A stretch of 64,000 bases of DNA from the NCBI GenBank assembly GCA_022113835.1, contig JAILWY010000018.1, positions 19,305,501 to 19,369,500 of the forward strand, written 5' to 3'. Both the position numbers and the translations under genes were made by a program. The notes beneath the pieces are model-generated. The model was not told the origin of the DNA and ran no database searches. It saw nothing but the letters and a program-made list of their open reading frames with translations. Shown piece after piece: positions 1 through 12,136 of the stretch. The stretch's first letter is position 1, and each line of letters begins with the position of its first letter. Source of the stretch: Atopsyche davidsoni (taxonomy: Eukaryota; Arthropoda; Insecta; Trichoptera; Hydrobiosidae).

Positions 1-105
1 GAATGTGTAATAAGAAATTCGCGTAATGCGAGGCATTTTAACGCGAAATTTGAAATTCGCGTTATAGTAAAAAGAAATCGCGTAAAGCGGGGTATTACTC
101 TTAAG
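1..105. repeat. CGCG-rich tandem/palindromic repeat at the window edge
   Basis: Two diverged units containing AAGAAATTCGCGTAATGCG and AAGAAATCGCGTAAAGCG flank the palindrome TAACGCGAAATTT/GAAATTCGCGTTA. It is probably the edge of a larger repeat outside the window. Confidence 0.5.
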
Positions 106-1209
106 TCAAAAATAATAGTATTTTTTTTTACGCGATATGTTACATTTGTAAGCGTTTTGATTATATATATATATAAATTTATAGTCTCGCTCTAGATCCA
201 GGTTGGAGCAGAGAGTGAGCTGGAATTGAATAAGATTGAAATCGGCCATTGCACAACTCCGGGAGCGGGTGGGCGTTGCCAGGGGCGGGAGGGACCGCGC
301 ACAGCAAACACTACCCTCCCACGAACAACCCCGTCTCAATCAACCCTATTGTTATATTGTGATTATTTAAATAACCCAGTCTCAAACTCCTCTATCCAAA
401 TCTGACCGAAACAATATCATTTACATTGCAAAAATTCTACATAAATTTTTTTTAATAAAATACGCAACGTGCTATTTTGAGTGATTTTTTTTAAGGGAAA
501 AAAAAAGCATCGGAGCTGTTTGTACTTATCTCAAAATCGTGATTTAAAATATGATAAACTCTTAAATTGTGTTCATGCAATGATTAAGCTTTTTATTTTT
601 ATCTTTTCACAAGTATGTCAATGGAATTTAGTATGCAAATATCTGAAAATAATTTTTTTTAAATTATAAGTCTGAAATCTACAAAATTTGGTGTATAATA
701 TTTGAATGATATAACAATATCACATAGAAATAAAATGTTCGGTACGTTTGACTATTAACTGTGACTATTGTGTTTGCCCCAAGCAGCTTTGGCTGGTCAG
801 CAGGCAAAGGGACGAGAATACTGTAAGACGGTTTTTACAACATTTTAGTGGCTTAATTAAATTAGAAAAAAACCGTCGTATAATAATTACTGGTAAAGAG
901 TATCTAACAAAGTCATTAGTCACAATGAATGTGTCAAGGCATTCTCATCCTTCGGGACTTTCAGCTATCTCTGAAGCCAAAACAAATCCTGGGCAATGAT
1001 TAATCAAGGAGGGTTGACACACTAGGGTTGTTTTTGCTTGCCAAATACTTGTTCATTTATAATTTACTAACTAACACAAGAACCGCTGTTTTTTGTCTTT
1101 TATACATATTATTTGTATACATTTATGAAGCCGACGTAACTGTGTTATTTAAGATATTTCCAAGTAAGAAAAAAAAATCACAGTAAAGGCATTATTGATT
1201 TAAGCATTG

Positions 1210-1376
1210 CTGCCTACACATTCTGCAATACAACCGACAACCGAACGGTGATTTACCCAACACCGTCCTCTCTTGCGTTGTTTTATTAAGGAGAACTATA
1301 TAAAATATACAAATAGGAGGACGCTATCGATTAATTAGCATTTGGTTGTAGGTTGTGTTGCAGCAAGTGTAGGCAG
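1210..1376. mobile_element. MITE family D copy
   Basis: Ends CTGCCTACAC.. and ..GTGTAGGCAG are followed inward by CAACCGACAACCGAACGGT or its counterpart. The interior carries AGGACGCTATCG. Related copies lie at 36522, 54480 and 54655. Confidence 0.65.
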
Positions 1377-2104
1377 TTTAAATGGATACCAATAATAATA
1401 TTCATTATGCATCATAAACCGTATATCTTATCATTTGAGAAAACGCATGATTTTTTTTTTTTTTCTAATGTAGAATTAAAATGAATTTATGTTGATTTAT
1501 AAATAAGCCAGCTAACATAATTTTTAAGTGAAAGATTGAGTTTAATAAGCATTAAACTGTATAACGTAATTAAACATAAGATTTAAATCTTCATTAACGA
1601 ATATTCAAACTCGATTTTAATTTTTGTTACTCATCTTAAATATAATGTAAATAATCTTAAAAAAATAGTTTATTTAATGATTTAAATTTAAAAATCTGGT
1701 AAATGTTTTTTTTTCCAATACCCATTCTTACAATAGTTCCAGTGTCTTATTGTGTACAACTTTTAAAAATAATATTTGGTCACAAATGATGTTCAGATTA
1801 ATCTTTGTCGTGTTACTTGATTAGCCACCGTTAAGAATTAAATAATTTAATGGACATCCTACACAATGACCGAGCAGCGCTGTATACAAAAACCATGTTA
1901 TTTACGTCAGTAAATTTCAGTACAAGTTATCTCTGGTCTGCAATTAAATCGATTGTATCAAATTTAATACGAACAACTCGATCATAACGAAATATCTTCA
2001 ACAGTGCCCCCAGGATATATGTATCTACTTAATTACAGATTCATATTTCATAAATGTTTTAGTGAAATTCATCTGCAGATGCTCGGTGTATTATGGTATA
2101 TACA

Positions 2105-2696
2105 TTAAGGGTCTAGGTCCCATAATCGAGTTTTTTTGATCATTATCTAGTCCGTTTTTCGAAAAATCGACTGCACCAATCAAAAATATTTAAATGCAAA
2201 AAGTTTGACACAACCCTACTTCCGAACACAATATATTTTTATTTCTTATAAATTTACTATTAATATGATAAATATGTGTTTTTCCGATTGAAGTGTAGGA
2301 ATTTGGAGATTCGTCCGGTACATTTTCCAAGAATCCTAAATATTTCAAAGTCTTTTTTTCAATTGGAATTAAAATATTAAATATAAACCATTTGCTTCTT
2401 ATTAATTTTAAAATTTAAAAAAAAAAATATTTAACAAAGTTTGGTTTTGAAAAGTCGTCATTTTATCCAATTTTTCAACATCTTCAAGATTTTATTTTAC
2501 CCTGAAAATGGACGTTAATTAAATAATAAAATAAATAAATATAAATTATAGTTTTTTCAATACTCTGTAAAAAAATCAACTTTCGATATAGAAAAATAAA
2601 GTAACAATTAAATTAATTAAATGACACGATTTCGCCAGGTTCCGGTGTCCGGTTGGACACCAGAGGCAATTAAAAGGCTGGGAGCAACTGCCTTAA
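2105..2696. mobile_element. TTAA-bounded (piggyBac-like) element, copy 1
   Basis: The repeat shares its length with 15262-15783 and begins TTAAGGGTCTAGGT. It ends GGGAGCAACTGCC before TTAA. Similarity between the copies stops exactly at TTAA at both ends, as expected from piggyBac-type TTAA targeting. The ends match weakly as inverted repeats (8 of 13). No transposase is present. Confidence 0.65.
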
Positions 2697-3094
2697 CTAC
2701 ACAAAAGTACTTCAACTAATCAAACTAAGATATATTTGTACTTGACTTATTAAGCAAAAAAATATTTAGACAAAATATAAAATACAGCTGAACATTATTT
2801 ACATTTACTACCAGAGAAACATTTTTTCTGTGAATTTAATTGATGAACGTAAAATTTTAATCAAACGTTTAATATTTATAAATTAAAACTTTTCAGGTGT
2901 TTTTACTGTTGTGAAATAGTAAAACTGCTAATCATGCCCATTAGCAATTATTTTTTATGTCTTTTATCCTCCATTTGTATAATTCTAGTTTGAGTTTGGT
3001 GTATTCAAATTTCAGTCGGGGACTTCCGAATACCGCATGTGCCTTCAGGTGGATATATTTAGAATCACTACAATGCCTCGTCAGCTGTTCTGCC

Positions 3095-3190
3095 ACACTG
3101 CCTGCAATGACCAATCAGCGACTAGCTCTATAAGCACGCGGAGGTCGAAGGCATTGACCTGTCAGGCTTAGAGGCTTCGAGGGTGAGTGG
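3095..3190 (+). promoter_or_regulatory. candidate promoter: CCAAT and TATA elements
   Basis: GACCAATCAG at about 3108 is followed by CTCTATAAGCACG (TATAAG at 3129-3134), an initiator-like TCAG at 3162-3165 and a consensus donor GTGAGT at 3183. The implied first exon would be only about 20 nt, which is unusually short. No coding sequence is seen downstream. Confidence 0.25.
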
Positions 3191-5804
3191 GTCAAACTGG
3201 GGTGGTTATTGCTCGTGTTACTTTATTTTAAACCTATATTTAATATATAAGAATATTTTCCATAAGTTACCCCAAATTAAGTGGTGCATGATAAGTCATT
3301 TAATTTTAATATCTTGCTGTCGTAAGACTTATAATAAATCATAATTTAGTATTGTATAATTTTTGTTTGTTATCAATGCCATAAATCGATATAATTTTTG
3401 TAAATTTTTGATAAAACACACTTTAAGGTTTCATGACTTTTCACGTTTATATCACTTCCTTGTTTTTTGAATTAAAATAAAAATAGACACATTTTGAAAA
3501 CAGACGTAGTGATTTTAATTTTAAAAAATAGTTTGATCCGATATTTTATTCAATTAAAACATTGTATGCTGCCACTGTTATTTTAAAACAAAGTAAATAT
3601 ACTACATTTGCGTAAAGCTCTAAGCCCGGCTTATCGTCGCTTCATTTACAAATGGCTTCAGTGCATTTTATATTAAAACCTTTGTGGCTCGCCGGCGCTG
3701 CTTCACAACAACAGGTCTGAACCACCCTGTGATTACTTCAGTAGCACCTGTCAAACAATATACCACTATTTGCTTTGATCATAAATAATCTTTGTATTAC
3801 GTGATAATCTTTTCAATTTTGTATAAAAGTATTGATTTAATACTTAGTTTCTATATTCAAAGTAAAGATGTACTCGATCAATAAAAATCTTCTTGAAAAC
3901 CAATCAAAATCCGTGTACGTGTTATGAAACCAAGGCGTTTTTTAGCAATGCTTATTAAAAAAATTAATTAATTAAATACCACAAACACATAATATTCAAT
4001 TTATTTTAAAATGTGTGTATAACACATCGTAATTTTTTTTCGTATTTACGATTGTCAAAACGGCTGTTTCAATAAGATAAATTTTCTTGCGTCAGATTGT
4101 GATTGACACGTACAGTTAATAGCGAGAATAATCGACAATACACATATTATACATTATTGCAAAATGTCAATTTGATGAATTACATTAAAGGTGCAGGTCT
4201 CCCACGCGAGGCGCTCTGCGGGCGCCGGCCCTCTCGCTTGTTTACTTGTCTCTTACCTTTCCCCATCGCGCGACAATAATACCAAATTATATGAAACCAC
4301 ACAAATCACCACACCGAGACAACGCATACAACACAGTTAATAATGAAAACATAATCGAAAGAGAGCATGCAGAGTGGTGATCGAGTAGGGTGCGGATAAA
4401 CGTGCATACAATGTGAAATGATTCAATAATGCAGACACAAGAACAACAAATCGGTGGTGAATAAAGAAATGAGTCAAAACTAAACACTAGTCGTGGGGGT
4501 GGATACATCTTCGGCTCCGTGCATTATGTATGCACGCTCAGACACCGCCGTTTTATTCTTTAATTTTATCGCATTCGCGGCAGCGCACCGGGTCGATTCG
4601 AAAATAAAAAAGTTAAGCGATCGTAATGTTTGACGGCCGCTGGAGCGATACGAGTCATCAGCGGGAGTGCGGAGACACCGAGAGCCGCGAGTGGTGAGGG
4701 AGTGCAGGAGTACGGACTAGATACGTGAGCCCGGAGCATTCGGGAGGGCCGGACGGTACGCGCACGCGGGGAGGGGTGTTGCAATGGGAAAGATATTTGT
4801 GCATACGAACCTCCAAGTTATTCCAATTTTGCGCAGATATTTTTGCCGCTTCTACGCTTCCTTTGGCTCCCATTGCGAGCTCTTATCGACTGTCACTTTC
4901 GGTTTGCAGAATGCGCCCGTCGGCCGCGCGCGACCGTCTGACCGGTCGCCGAGCGCTCGACTTCGACTTCGCCGCTACGCTCGCCGACACTCGCCGGACC
5001 GGAGGGTCTCCGCGGAGGGTCGAGACGACGAGTCGGGCACCGGAACCCCGAGGAGCGCACCCGGGAGACCCGAGTCGATCGGGGCCGTCGGGGAGCGGAG
5101 GGCGGCGGAACGCGCGCCCGATGCGAGCGAAGGTGTGCCGCGACCGATCTCCCGCGGGCCTCGAGTGCGGCGGCACTCGGATCGGCCGATTCGGTTTTCG
5201 CGATCGCCTCGCTGCCGAAACGCTGATCGATAAGACTCACCCGAGACGAGACGAAACGTGAATGTCAATTTCCCGACACCGGGACGGAGCGGACGCTCGG
5301 ATGTTTACAAATACTGAAATCGACGACAGAACAATACAGGCTCGAGAGAATGGCGAATCGAAAAAAAAATAACAAACACCGGTCGCGATCCGCGAGCGCT
5401 CGCGAATTTCGGGGGGCCGGACGGCTTCCGACGGACGACGTTCCGAACGACGGTTCCGTCGAGCGTCGAGCCGCGGCCGAATATCTCGCCGGGAGATCCG
5501 GAGTCGGAGTCCGGGCCGAGCGGGCCGAGGGGCTCCCGGCCGGGGGCGGCGATCAGTCGGGACGGGACCCGAGCCTCCGCCCCCGCGGCCGAACCTTCGC
5601 CGGAGCGGCGCCGACTCTCGGACTATCGACGCGACCGCCGACACCGACCCGCGAATTACTGACGAAAATCGAATCGAACTCCGCGTTTCTACCGAACGAT
5701 CGCCGGAATTCACGCACGGAAGGCGGCTGGGATTCGCGCTCGCGGGCGGCGTTTCGATCACTCGCCGATGCAAACGTCACCGGAGACGCGAGCGGGGCTG
5801 GCGG

Positions 5805-5850
5805 GGCGGGGCGGGGCGGGGCGGGGGGCGGGGCGGGGGCGGGGGCGCGG
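5805..5850 (+). repeat. G-rich tandem tract, quadruplex-prone
   Basis: GGGGC units repeat about seven times with few interruptions inside the CpG island. Confidence 0.75.
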
Positions 5851-5994
5851 GGCTCGTCTCGCAGCAGCCGAGAGCCGCATCGGGCCTCTCGCTCGCGGGC
5901 GGCGTCGCCAACGCCGCGGCGGCGGGCCGGCGAGGCGCGCGCGGATGTCACTTCACCGTTTCCTCCGGCGAGCCGCTCGGGTGTGCCGCAGACG

Positions 5995-6060
5995 CAGACG
6001 CAGGACGCGGGACGCGGGACGCGGGACGCAGGACGCGGACGCGAGACGCGGGACGCGGGA
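5995..6060 (+). repeat. GACGCGG minisatellite
   Basis: Units of GACGCGG or GACGCGA repeat about eight times. Confidence 0.75.
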
Positions 6061-6819
6061 GTGGCGGCGCCTCGCAGTCCTCGGGGCGCGATCGGAGAGC
6101 CGCGACGAGCTCGCGGCGGTGTTATCGCGGTCGGTCTGAGGCGGCCCGGCCTGGCGCCCCCTGCGCATGCCCGGCGCGGATTCGATTTTGGTCCAGCGCT
6201 GTGGAGTCTGCCCCCGAGCCGCCGCCGGGGAAAGGTTCCGCCCTGCATCGGCGGCCTTTCGCTCCATTGTCGTCGCCCGAATGTCGACTCCGAAATGCGA
6301 CCTTTGTGTATTTTTTTCAAAATGCATCCCGTTTTGACTCCACCCCTCGGGAGATTCATTCTGGGTAGTAAATATAAATATATTTTTTATTTAGCAAACT
6401 AGATCGCAACGGCGCCCGAGCTCGCTCGGGTGAAGTCAAAATATAATAAAACAAATCATGATACCTGCGAACATATGATTAGCCAATTAAAAAAAATAAA
6501 CGATATTGTAACATTGAATATGTGAGTTGGTATCTTGTTGTAGTGAATAAACAAAATGATAACAAACATTACGGCACTACAATTTATATCCCGCTATTTA
6601 CCATAAACAGAATATACATCAAATTTTGGATAAGACGGGCGCAGCTAACGAACGAGATTGAGCAATGCGATCCAATGCACAATCGTGTACATTAATTTTC
6701 TTGCATGGATTAAAAATAATAAATTATTGCGCTTCATTTGTAATTTTGCACTGAATGTATTTTTTTCTTTGAACTGGTTTTTTTTTTTTTAGTTGAATTA
6801 AGTAATTTGAGATTGAGTC

Positions 6820-6935
6820 GGGGTGCAGGGCGCCACCCTCCCGGCGGGCAGCCGCGCACCTGGCGGACATCTCCCGGGCCTGCGCGCCCCCCCGCCCCCG
6901 CCGCCCCCCGCCCCCGCCCCCCTCCCGGCCCGGTA
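6820..6935. promoter_or_regulatory. small GC island with C-rich, quadruplex-prone tract
   Basis: At 6886-6932 runs of C are separated by single G or T, so the minus strand is G-rich. A TATTATTTATAAG stretch borders it. Confidence 0.45.
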
Positions 6936-8619
6936 TTATTTATAAGTCCTGCTGAGAAATGAATGTGTCAGGGGGTTGCGATGTGCAGCCCGCGGAATAA
7001 TAAACACGGGCACCCCGCCGGACAGGATCGCCAGTTTGCGAAATCAAAAACTGTTCGCAGTGTTGTATTCCATTGATCTGCGGTAAATAATGTATAAACG
7101 TCAAAACGATATCTACTTAGGTGACTGCAGACTCAATGTCGGACTGCTGTCAGCACACTTTTGAGAGAAGATAAATTATGTTTTTTTTTTCAATAACACC
7201 TTTTTCCAAAAAGATGAATATAAATAGCACAAAAAAACGTTTATTAAATCATTTTATTTTTCATAAATTTAATTGTTTTTCCAAACATTTTATTTTATTT
7301 ACATTGATATTAATATTTTTTACAAATATCTTTTAACGCTAATACATTAGTATTAAAAAAATATACCTATATATTAAATTTAAGATAATTGTTTTAAATT
7401 ATATCAATTGGCTCATATTTCTATCAATATTAAACTAAGCAAACTAAGGATTTTTTTGTGAATGTGAGGATAATAAAAAATGGGTATTCGGAAATCTATT
7501 GAATGTTTTCAGCTGGCCGTGAATTCCTTAATCAATTGGAGTTCCTTGCTCGCTGTCCTGACAAGTGTCTCGTTAGGTCGTGTTGAGTAATGACATTTCG
7601 TCCCCACCCTTGTCCCGTGAGATGCACCCTCAGAACCAGGTCAATCTACCCTACGGGACAACTGCCAGCTAATGTAGCTACATCCCACCCCCACAGCCCA
7701 CTACCCCTCGCGTCCTTATTTATTACCTACTGCGAAATTTACTTGCCCCGTGTTATGTTTTATGTAATTTTAATTGGGTTGGCTTTTAAAAAGCTAATAT
7801 TAAAAACTTAGGTTATGTCTAAATAATGCTCTCGGCTCTGCTGGCTTACATCTGACCTAATATTTTAATAATGACATATACGATGAATAATCTTTTTTTT
7901 GGTTTACTTGAAAAACTTACAAATAAGAGTATCATAATTTAATTAATCAATAATTTTGTAAAACAACATATTTTTCTTTATTATGATTTTTGACCTCCAA
8001 CGTGGTCGTCTTTTTGAAAATTTCGACAAATATGGAAATATTCTTTATTATTATATAATATAAGTTTATTTGTAGTTATCTAAAGCTCAAGGCACGTAGT
8101 TTAAAAAAAAAAGCTCTTACTATTGCAGATCGAAAGTAAAATCATATATTTTATACTCGTAACGTTTTAACGTTAGTTGGCGTAAGATTCGCGTAACGAT
8201 CCAGAAAATAAATCAATGGTAATCGATTCACCCATGAAACGACGAGATTTTATTTTCGAAACACGGGTAGGATCTAACCTATATCTCTTAGATATCACAA
8301 CCTGGCACCGCACTCGTTTTGACCACAGTGATTCTGTAACTGGGTGATTTTGAAACCGATGTACCCGAATGCTAGATAATTCATGGTTACCCGAACTCAT
8401 ATTAAATTTGGGCGTCGTAGTTATGTCTAGGTATATCGATCCATAATGAATTAAAGTGCTATCTAAACTATTTAATAACTTATATCTCAAGAATAATATT
8501 TACTTATTTTTAAAACCATTAAGACTCAGATTAGTATTATATCAACATAAATTACCACAGGTAAACTTTAAACCAGTGATATCAAATGAGTACCCAAAAT
8601 CAACATCAACAACAACTAC

Positions 8620-8700
8620 TCGTGAAATATAGCTCAGCGTTTCTTATAGAGGGATGCTTTGTTGATAGTCATGAGTTCAATCTCAATACCAAGATATCAG
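8620..8700 (+). repeat. weak tRNA-like sequence
   Basis: ATAGCTCAGCG (A-box-like) is followed by GAGTTCAATCTC (B-box-like) about 45 nt later. No good cloverleaf is seen. It may be a decayed SINE. Confidence 0.3.
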
Positions 8701-10061
8701 ATTTTTTATATTAAATACTTTAAAAAATGTATTTCGTACAAACCCTTTTTCATTGAAAAACCCAAAACTTCGAATTAATATTCAAGACTCGATATAATAA
8801 AATTAGTCTACTACCGCTTAACTTAATATTTGAATTACATACATGAGATTAGCCTTATTTCATGAGATTATTATCATACATATTTTTTCGGTAAGCAACT
8901 GAACTTGCATTTTTTTTCAATTAATAAACACTGTGGTGTAGCGAGAGACCGCTTTTGTGTCACGCGAACCGACAGGTCATATGGACACCTGACACTGGGC
9001 CAACCCACCTGTCCATACCTGTGCACACCCCCGTGATGTTTGTATGCAATATTAAACAGAAGGTAAAAAAAATCTGAATATTAAATATCTAAAATTACCG
9101 TACAAATATTCAATCGCTTGATTTCTGATCATTTTAAAAACCTGCCATTAAATGAACAATTCGGGGACTTTTATATCTGAAGAATTATTTATCATGTAAA
9201 AGTTTAATACAATTTTTTATAATAGTAATATGTCACTTAAAAAAATATATATTTACTGTACTTCTAATGAAATATAATGAAGGCAATGAAAGTCGTATTA
9301 TGCATTGAAGTTTCAAAACACGCTATCGTGCTTTAATAAGCGGTATTATTTTGTAAACATGAATGATTATTACACAAAAAATTGTTTTGACGAACTCATC
9401 ACATTAATGTAGGAATTAAATGGTCGCCCCTCCCTCATCCCAACCCCCGTGCCCCAATTTCCTCTCCCCCTATAACCCACTTCTACGCAGTCTCCCTGCA
9501 CTGGAGTGCACCACTCAATCAGTGACACACCAGAAAATTTTGCAAATGTAACAAATTACGGTAAATCAAAGCAGCAACGTTTTGTAAAAATTTAAAAATT
9601 GTGTATAAAAATATGTGAAAAAAAAAATTACTGTAGGGTACAACAATAACCTCTTAAGTTTTGTTTACAAATCAATTTTCATCACATTTCACAGTGTTGA
9701 AAAGGTATATAAGTATATAACAACGCTATACTATTTCCAAAATCAATAATATGATTTTATTTTCATGACACTAAATAGCTCAATTATTTTTTATTTAGTT
9801 TTTATAATAAATTTTAAATTGTTATATTAAATTTTAAAATATTTTTTTATAAATGTAGCATAGTTGTTTTATGCTTAGTAACATTAACACACATCAAATA
9901 ATATTTTAAATCAAGTATTTAGATATGAATCTCAAAAAATATTTATAAATCTCTATAAAAGTGTGAAACACAAATTCTTATGGCACGTTTGGTGCATTCC
10001 TGAAGATAAATTACGGCTTTATTGAAAATTTTATAAAATTTCTCGAGATATCCCGATCAGC

Positions 10062-10710
10062 TGACTGGTCCGTAGGGCGTGGCATACGTCGACCCCGCTT
10101 GTTAAATCCCTCCCTCGCTGCCGTAGCAAACCCCTACAGATGCAGAAGAAACTTATACGACGACCACTCCATAGTTGTACGTATAAATTTATCTCGCGCA
10201 GCCGTACCGGCCATGTCCCAAATGCAGGGCAAACTTAAATGTCAACCGTGTGAGCTTTGTAAATACGAGCTTTTCTTATGTTTTAATGAAATCAGAAAAG
10301 TATCATCATCATTAAAAATCTACGATTGAATCGCATTTTTGATTAGGTTAAAAAAATAATAAAAAGATTTAGTATTTAATTTAATAAAAATGAGCTAAAA
10401 TTTAATATGAGGATACAAATAACGATCTTGCACAAAATAAAACAAACAAATTCGTAAGCCGCAAATCCTTGGCAGTTGCGGTCACAACGTATAACAAGTC
10501 ATATATATAAATTCCTTCTGCATTCATTCGCGGGGCGGTGCATTTTGCAAGAAATCTCGCAGAGAAATAAAGAAAAACTTATACGAAGACCTCACTACGG
10601 TTTCACATACTAAACTCCCCCCGCGCCGCCGTACAAACATTTCACATGAGCGGGAGAAACTTATAGAGTGACCGGTCCATAGCCGTGCGTATAAATTCCT
10701 CGAGCGCTCA
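10062..10710 (+). repeat. array of four related ~60-bp modules carrying TATAAATT
   Basis: Copies lie at about 10062-10100, 10145-10203, 10572-10632 and 10651-10710. The best two share GAAACTTATA, ..GACC.., TCCATAG and CGTATAAATT followed by a CTCG/GCGC segment. The GC-rich region 10740-10930 follows directly. It could be a duplicated core promoter or a satellite-like repeat. No transcript or protein can be assigned. Confidence 0.45.
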
Positions 10711-10739
10711 GCTCGGGGAGAATACAAAATTGAACGAAA

Positions 10740-10930
10740 TTTTTGGACGGAATTTAGCGTAGTTTCTCCGGCGGCCGCCAGGGGCGCTGGCAACTGCGAC
10801 GGTGGCGCGGCGGGAGGAGAAGGAACCGAAGGGGGTGGGGGAGCCTGGGGTGGAGGAGAGGGGGAGGAGGAGCCCGGGGTGGAGGGCCGGGTGGAGCAGC
10901 CGGGGGAGGGCCTGGTGCATGGGGCGTTGC
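10740..10930. promoter_or_regulatory. GC-rich purine-skewed island
   Basis: GGGGGTGGGGG and GGAGGAGAGGGGGAGG type runs follow the TATA-bearing module array. The plus strand is purine-rich. There is no convincing protein on either strand. Confidence 0.4.
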
Positions 10931-11379
10931 AGCTGTTCGATATTGAATCCCGAATTCTTTTTGGCAGCCCGAAACTGGAGCACGGATTCGTGGATGGAAG
11001 CGCCCCACTCTCCCCTGCGTGCTTTATCATTTGGCAGATGAATGAGAGATTCAAGATCACTCTCAGTGATAAGTTTTTTTTTTTATTTTATGTAAAAAAA
11101 ATTTGTTTGAAAACTTTCTTTTCCACGTGTAATTTATTTATTTTTTTCAAATCCAAATTATGCTATTAAATCAGTGCTTTTTTTATTACATATAGTATTC
11201 ATATATCGTTTGTGTGGTTGCACGTATCTCGTGATCGATTATGCTCAAAACGTAATTCGATTTTAAAGGTCGTTTTATTTTAACAAAAAAATCATATTTC
11301 CAATGTACCCGAAATTCAATTCGAAATTAAAAATGCTTTCATTTTGAAAATTATAACTAAATAAATCTTATTAATTAAG

Positions 11380-11476
11380 TGCCTCTGCTCAAAGGAGGTT
11401 GGCGACCATTTCAATGAGCATATACTCATGCTGAAGGGGAAAATAGTGAGGTGGGTCCTCGGGTCCTTCTACACTG
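11380..11476. repeat. dispersed repeat E, copy 1
   Basis: It shares GAGCATATACTCAT, AGGGGAAAATAGTG and CGGGTCCTTCTACAC with 12035-12136 in the same orientation. Confidence 0.6.
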
Positions 11477-12034
11477 TATATGTATATATATTATGTAAAC
11501 ATAATGTATTATAACGCGGTAGTTTTAAAATGATATCCGTTTATTATGGTATAATGAATCAGTTTATTCGAGCAATAAAACTCGTTGAGGAAGTATAACA
11601 AAGTGTGGGATTTCCTCCCCCGTAGAGTGGAACTCCACGCAGATAGTGTGCGACAACTGTTAGCAGCTCGCAGCTCGCCCCATCTAACATTTAGCGGATA
11701 CTTCATCCCTGCCACTCCCCTTTCTCCCAGCAGCCCCGGCGGATAAACTCGAAAGGGATACGTTTTAATAAGACTATGAAGTGTAAGTTTACTGAATTTT
11801 AAATTACTAGCTTTGTGTGTTTGATAATAACATTGGTTATTATCTGCTGGTTATTTTCTTTGAAACAAAAAAAAAATTTAAAAAATCATTATATCATATT
11901 ATATATATATATATGCATTTACTACTGTTTTTAATTATCATTTCAAATAATGATATGATTTAGTTTGTAAGTCAGGTAAATTGCCTACTCACAGGCGCAA
12001 TGCCTATTTTTAAGCATCTGATACTCTTCATCAT

Positions 12035-12136
12035 GTGCCTCTCCTCAGAGGAGGTGGCGACCATATCACTGAGCATATACTCATAGTTTTTTAAGGGGAA
12101 AATAGTGTAGTTGGTTCCCGGGTCCTTCTACACCGC
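12035..12136. repeat. dispersed repeat E, copy 2
   Basis: It begins GTGCCTCTCCTCAGAGGAGG (itself a short palindrome) and ends GGGTCCTTCTACACCG. The family is unknown. Confidence 0.6.

Larger units (their letters stand above)
360..4196. other. AT-rich DNA without supported gene
   Basis: Apart from the MITE at 1210, the TTAA element at 2105 and the promoter-like patch at 3095, I see only AT-rich sequence with short frames that have no coding character. Confidence 0.6.
4200..6345. promoter_or_regulatory. large CpG island
   Basis: CpG-dense DNA peaks between about 4880 and 6330 in an otherwise AT-rich region. It includes a GGGGC tract (5805-5850), a tandem GACGCGG minisatellite (5995-6060) and a short GC-rich block at 4197-4275. 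Long frames open on both strands, but they consist of Arg/Gly/Ala/Ser/Pro only, as random GC-rich DNA gives, so I do not call a protein. It is probably a promoter or a first-exon island of a gene that I cannot identify. Confidence 0.6.

Noticed and set aside
3080..3110. miR-34-like GGCAGTGTGG on the minus strand
   Set aside because: Only 10 nt match and there is no hairpin with the neighbouring sequence.
5350..6402. 350-codon plus-strand reading frame in the CpG island
   Set aside because: Composition is almost only Arg, Gly, Ala, Ser and Pro. Frames of similar length are open on the other strand, and the frame runs through a minisatellite. GC-rich DNA lacks stops by chance.
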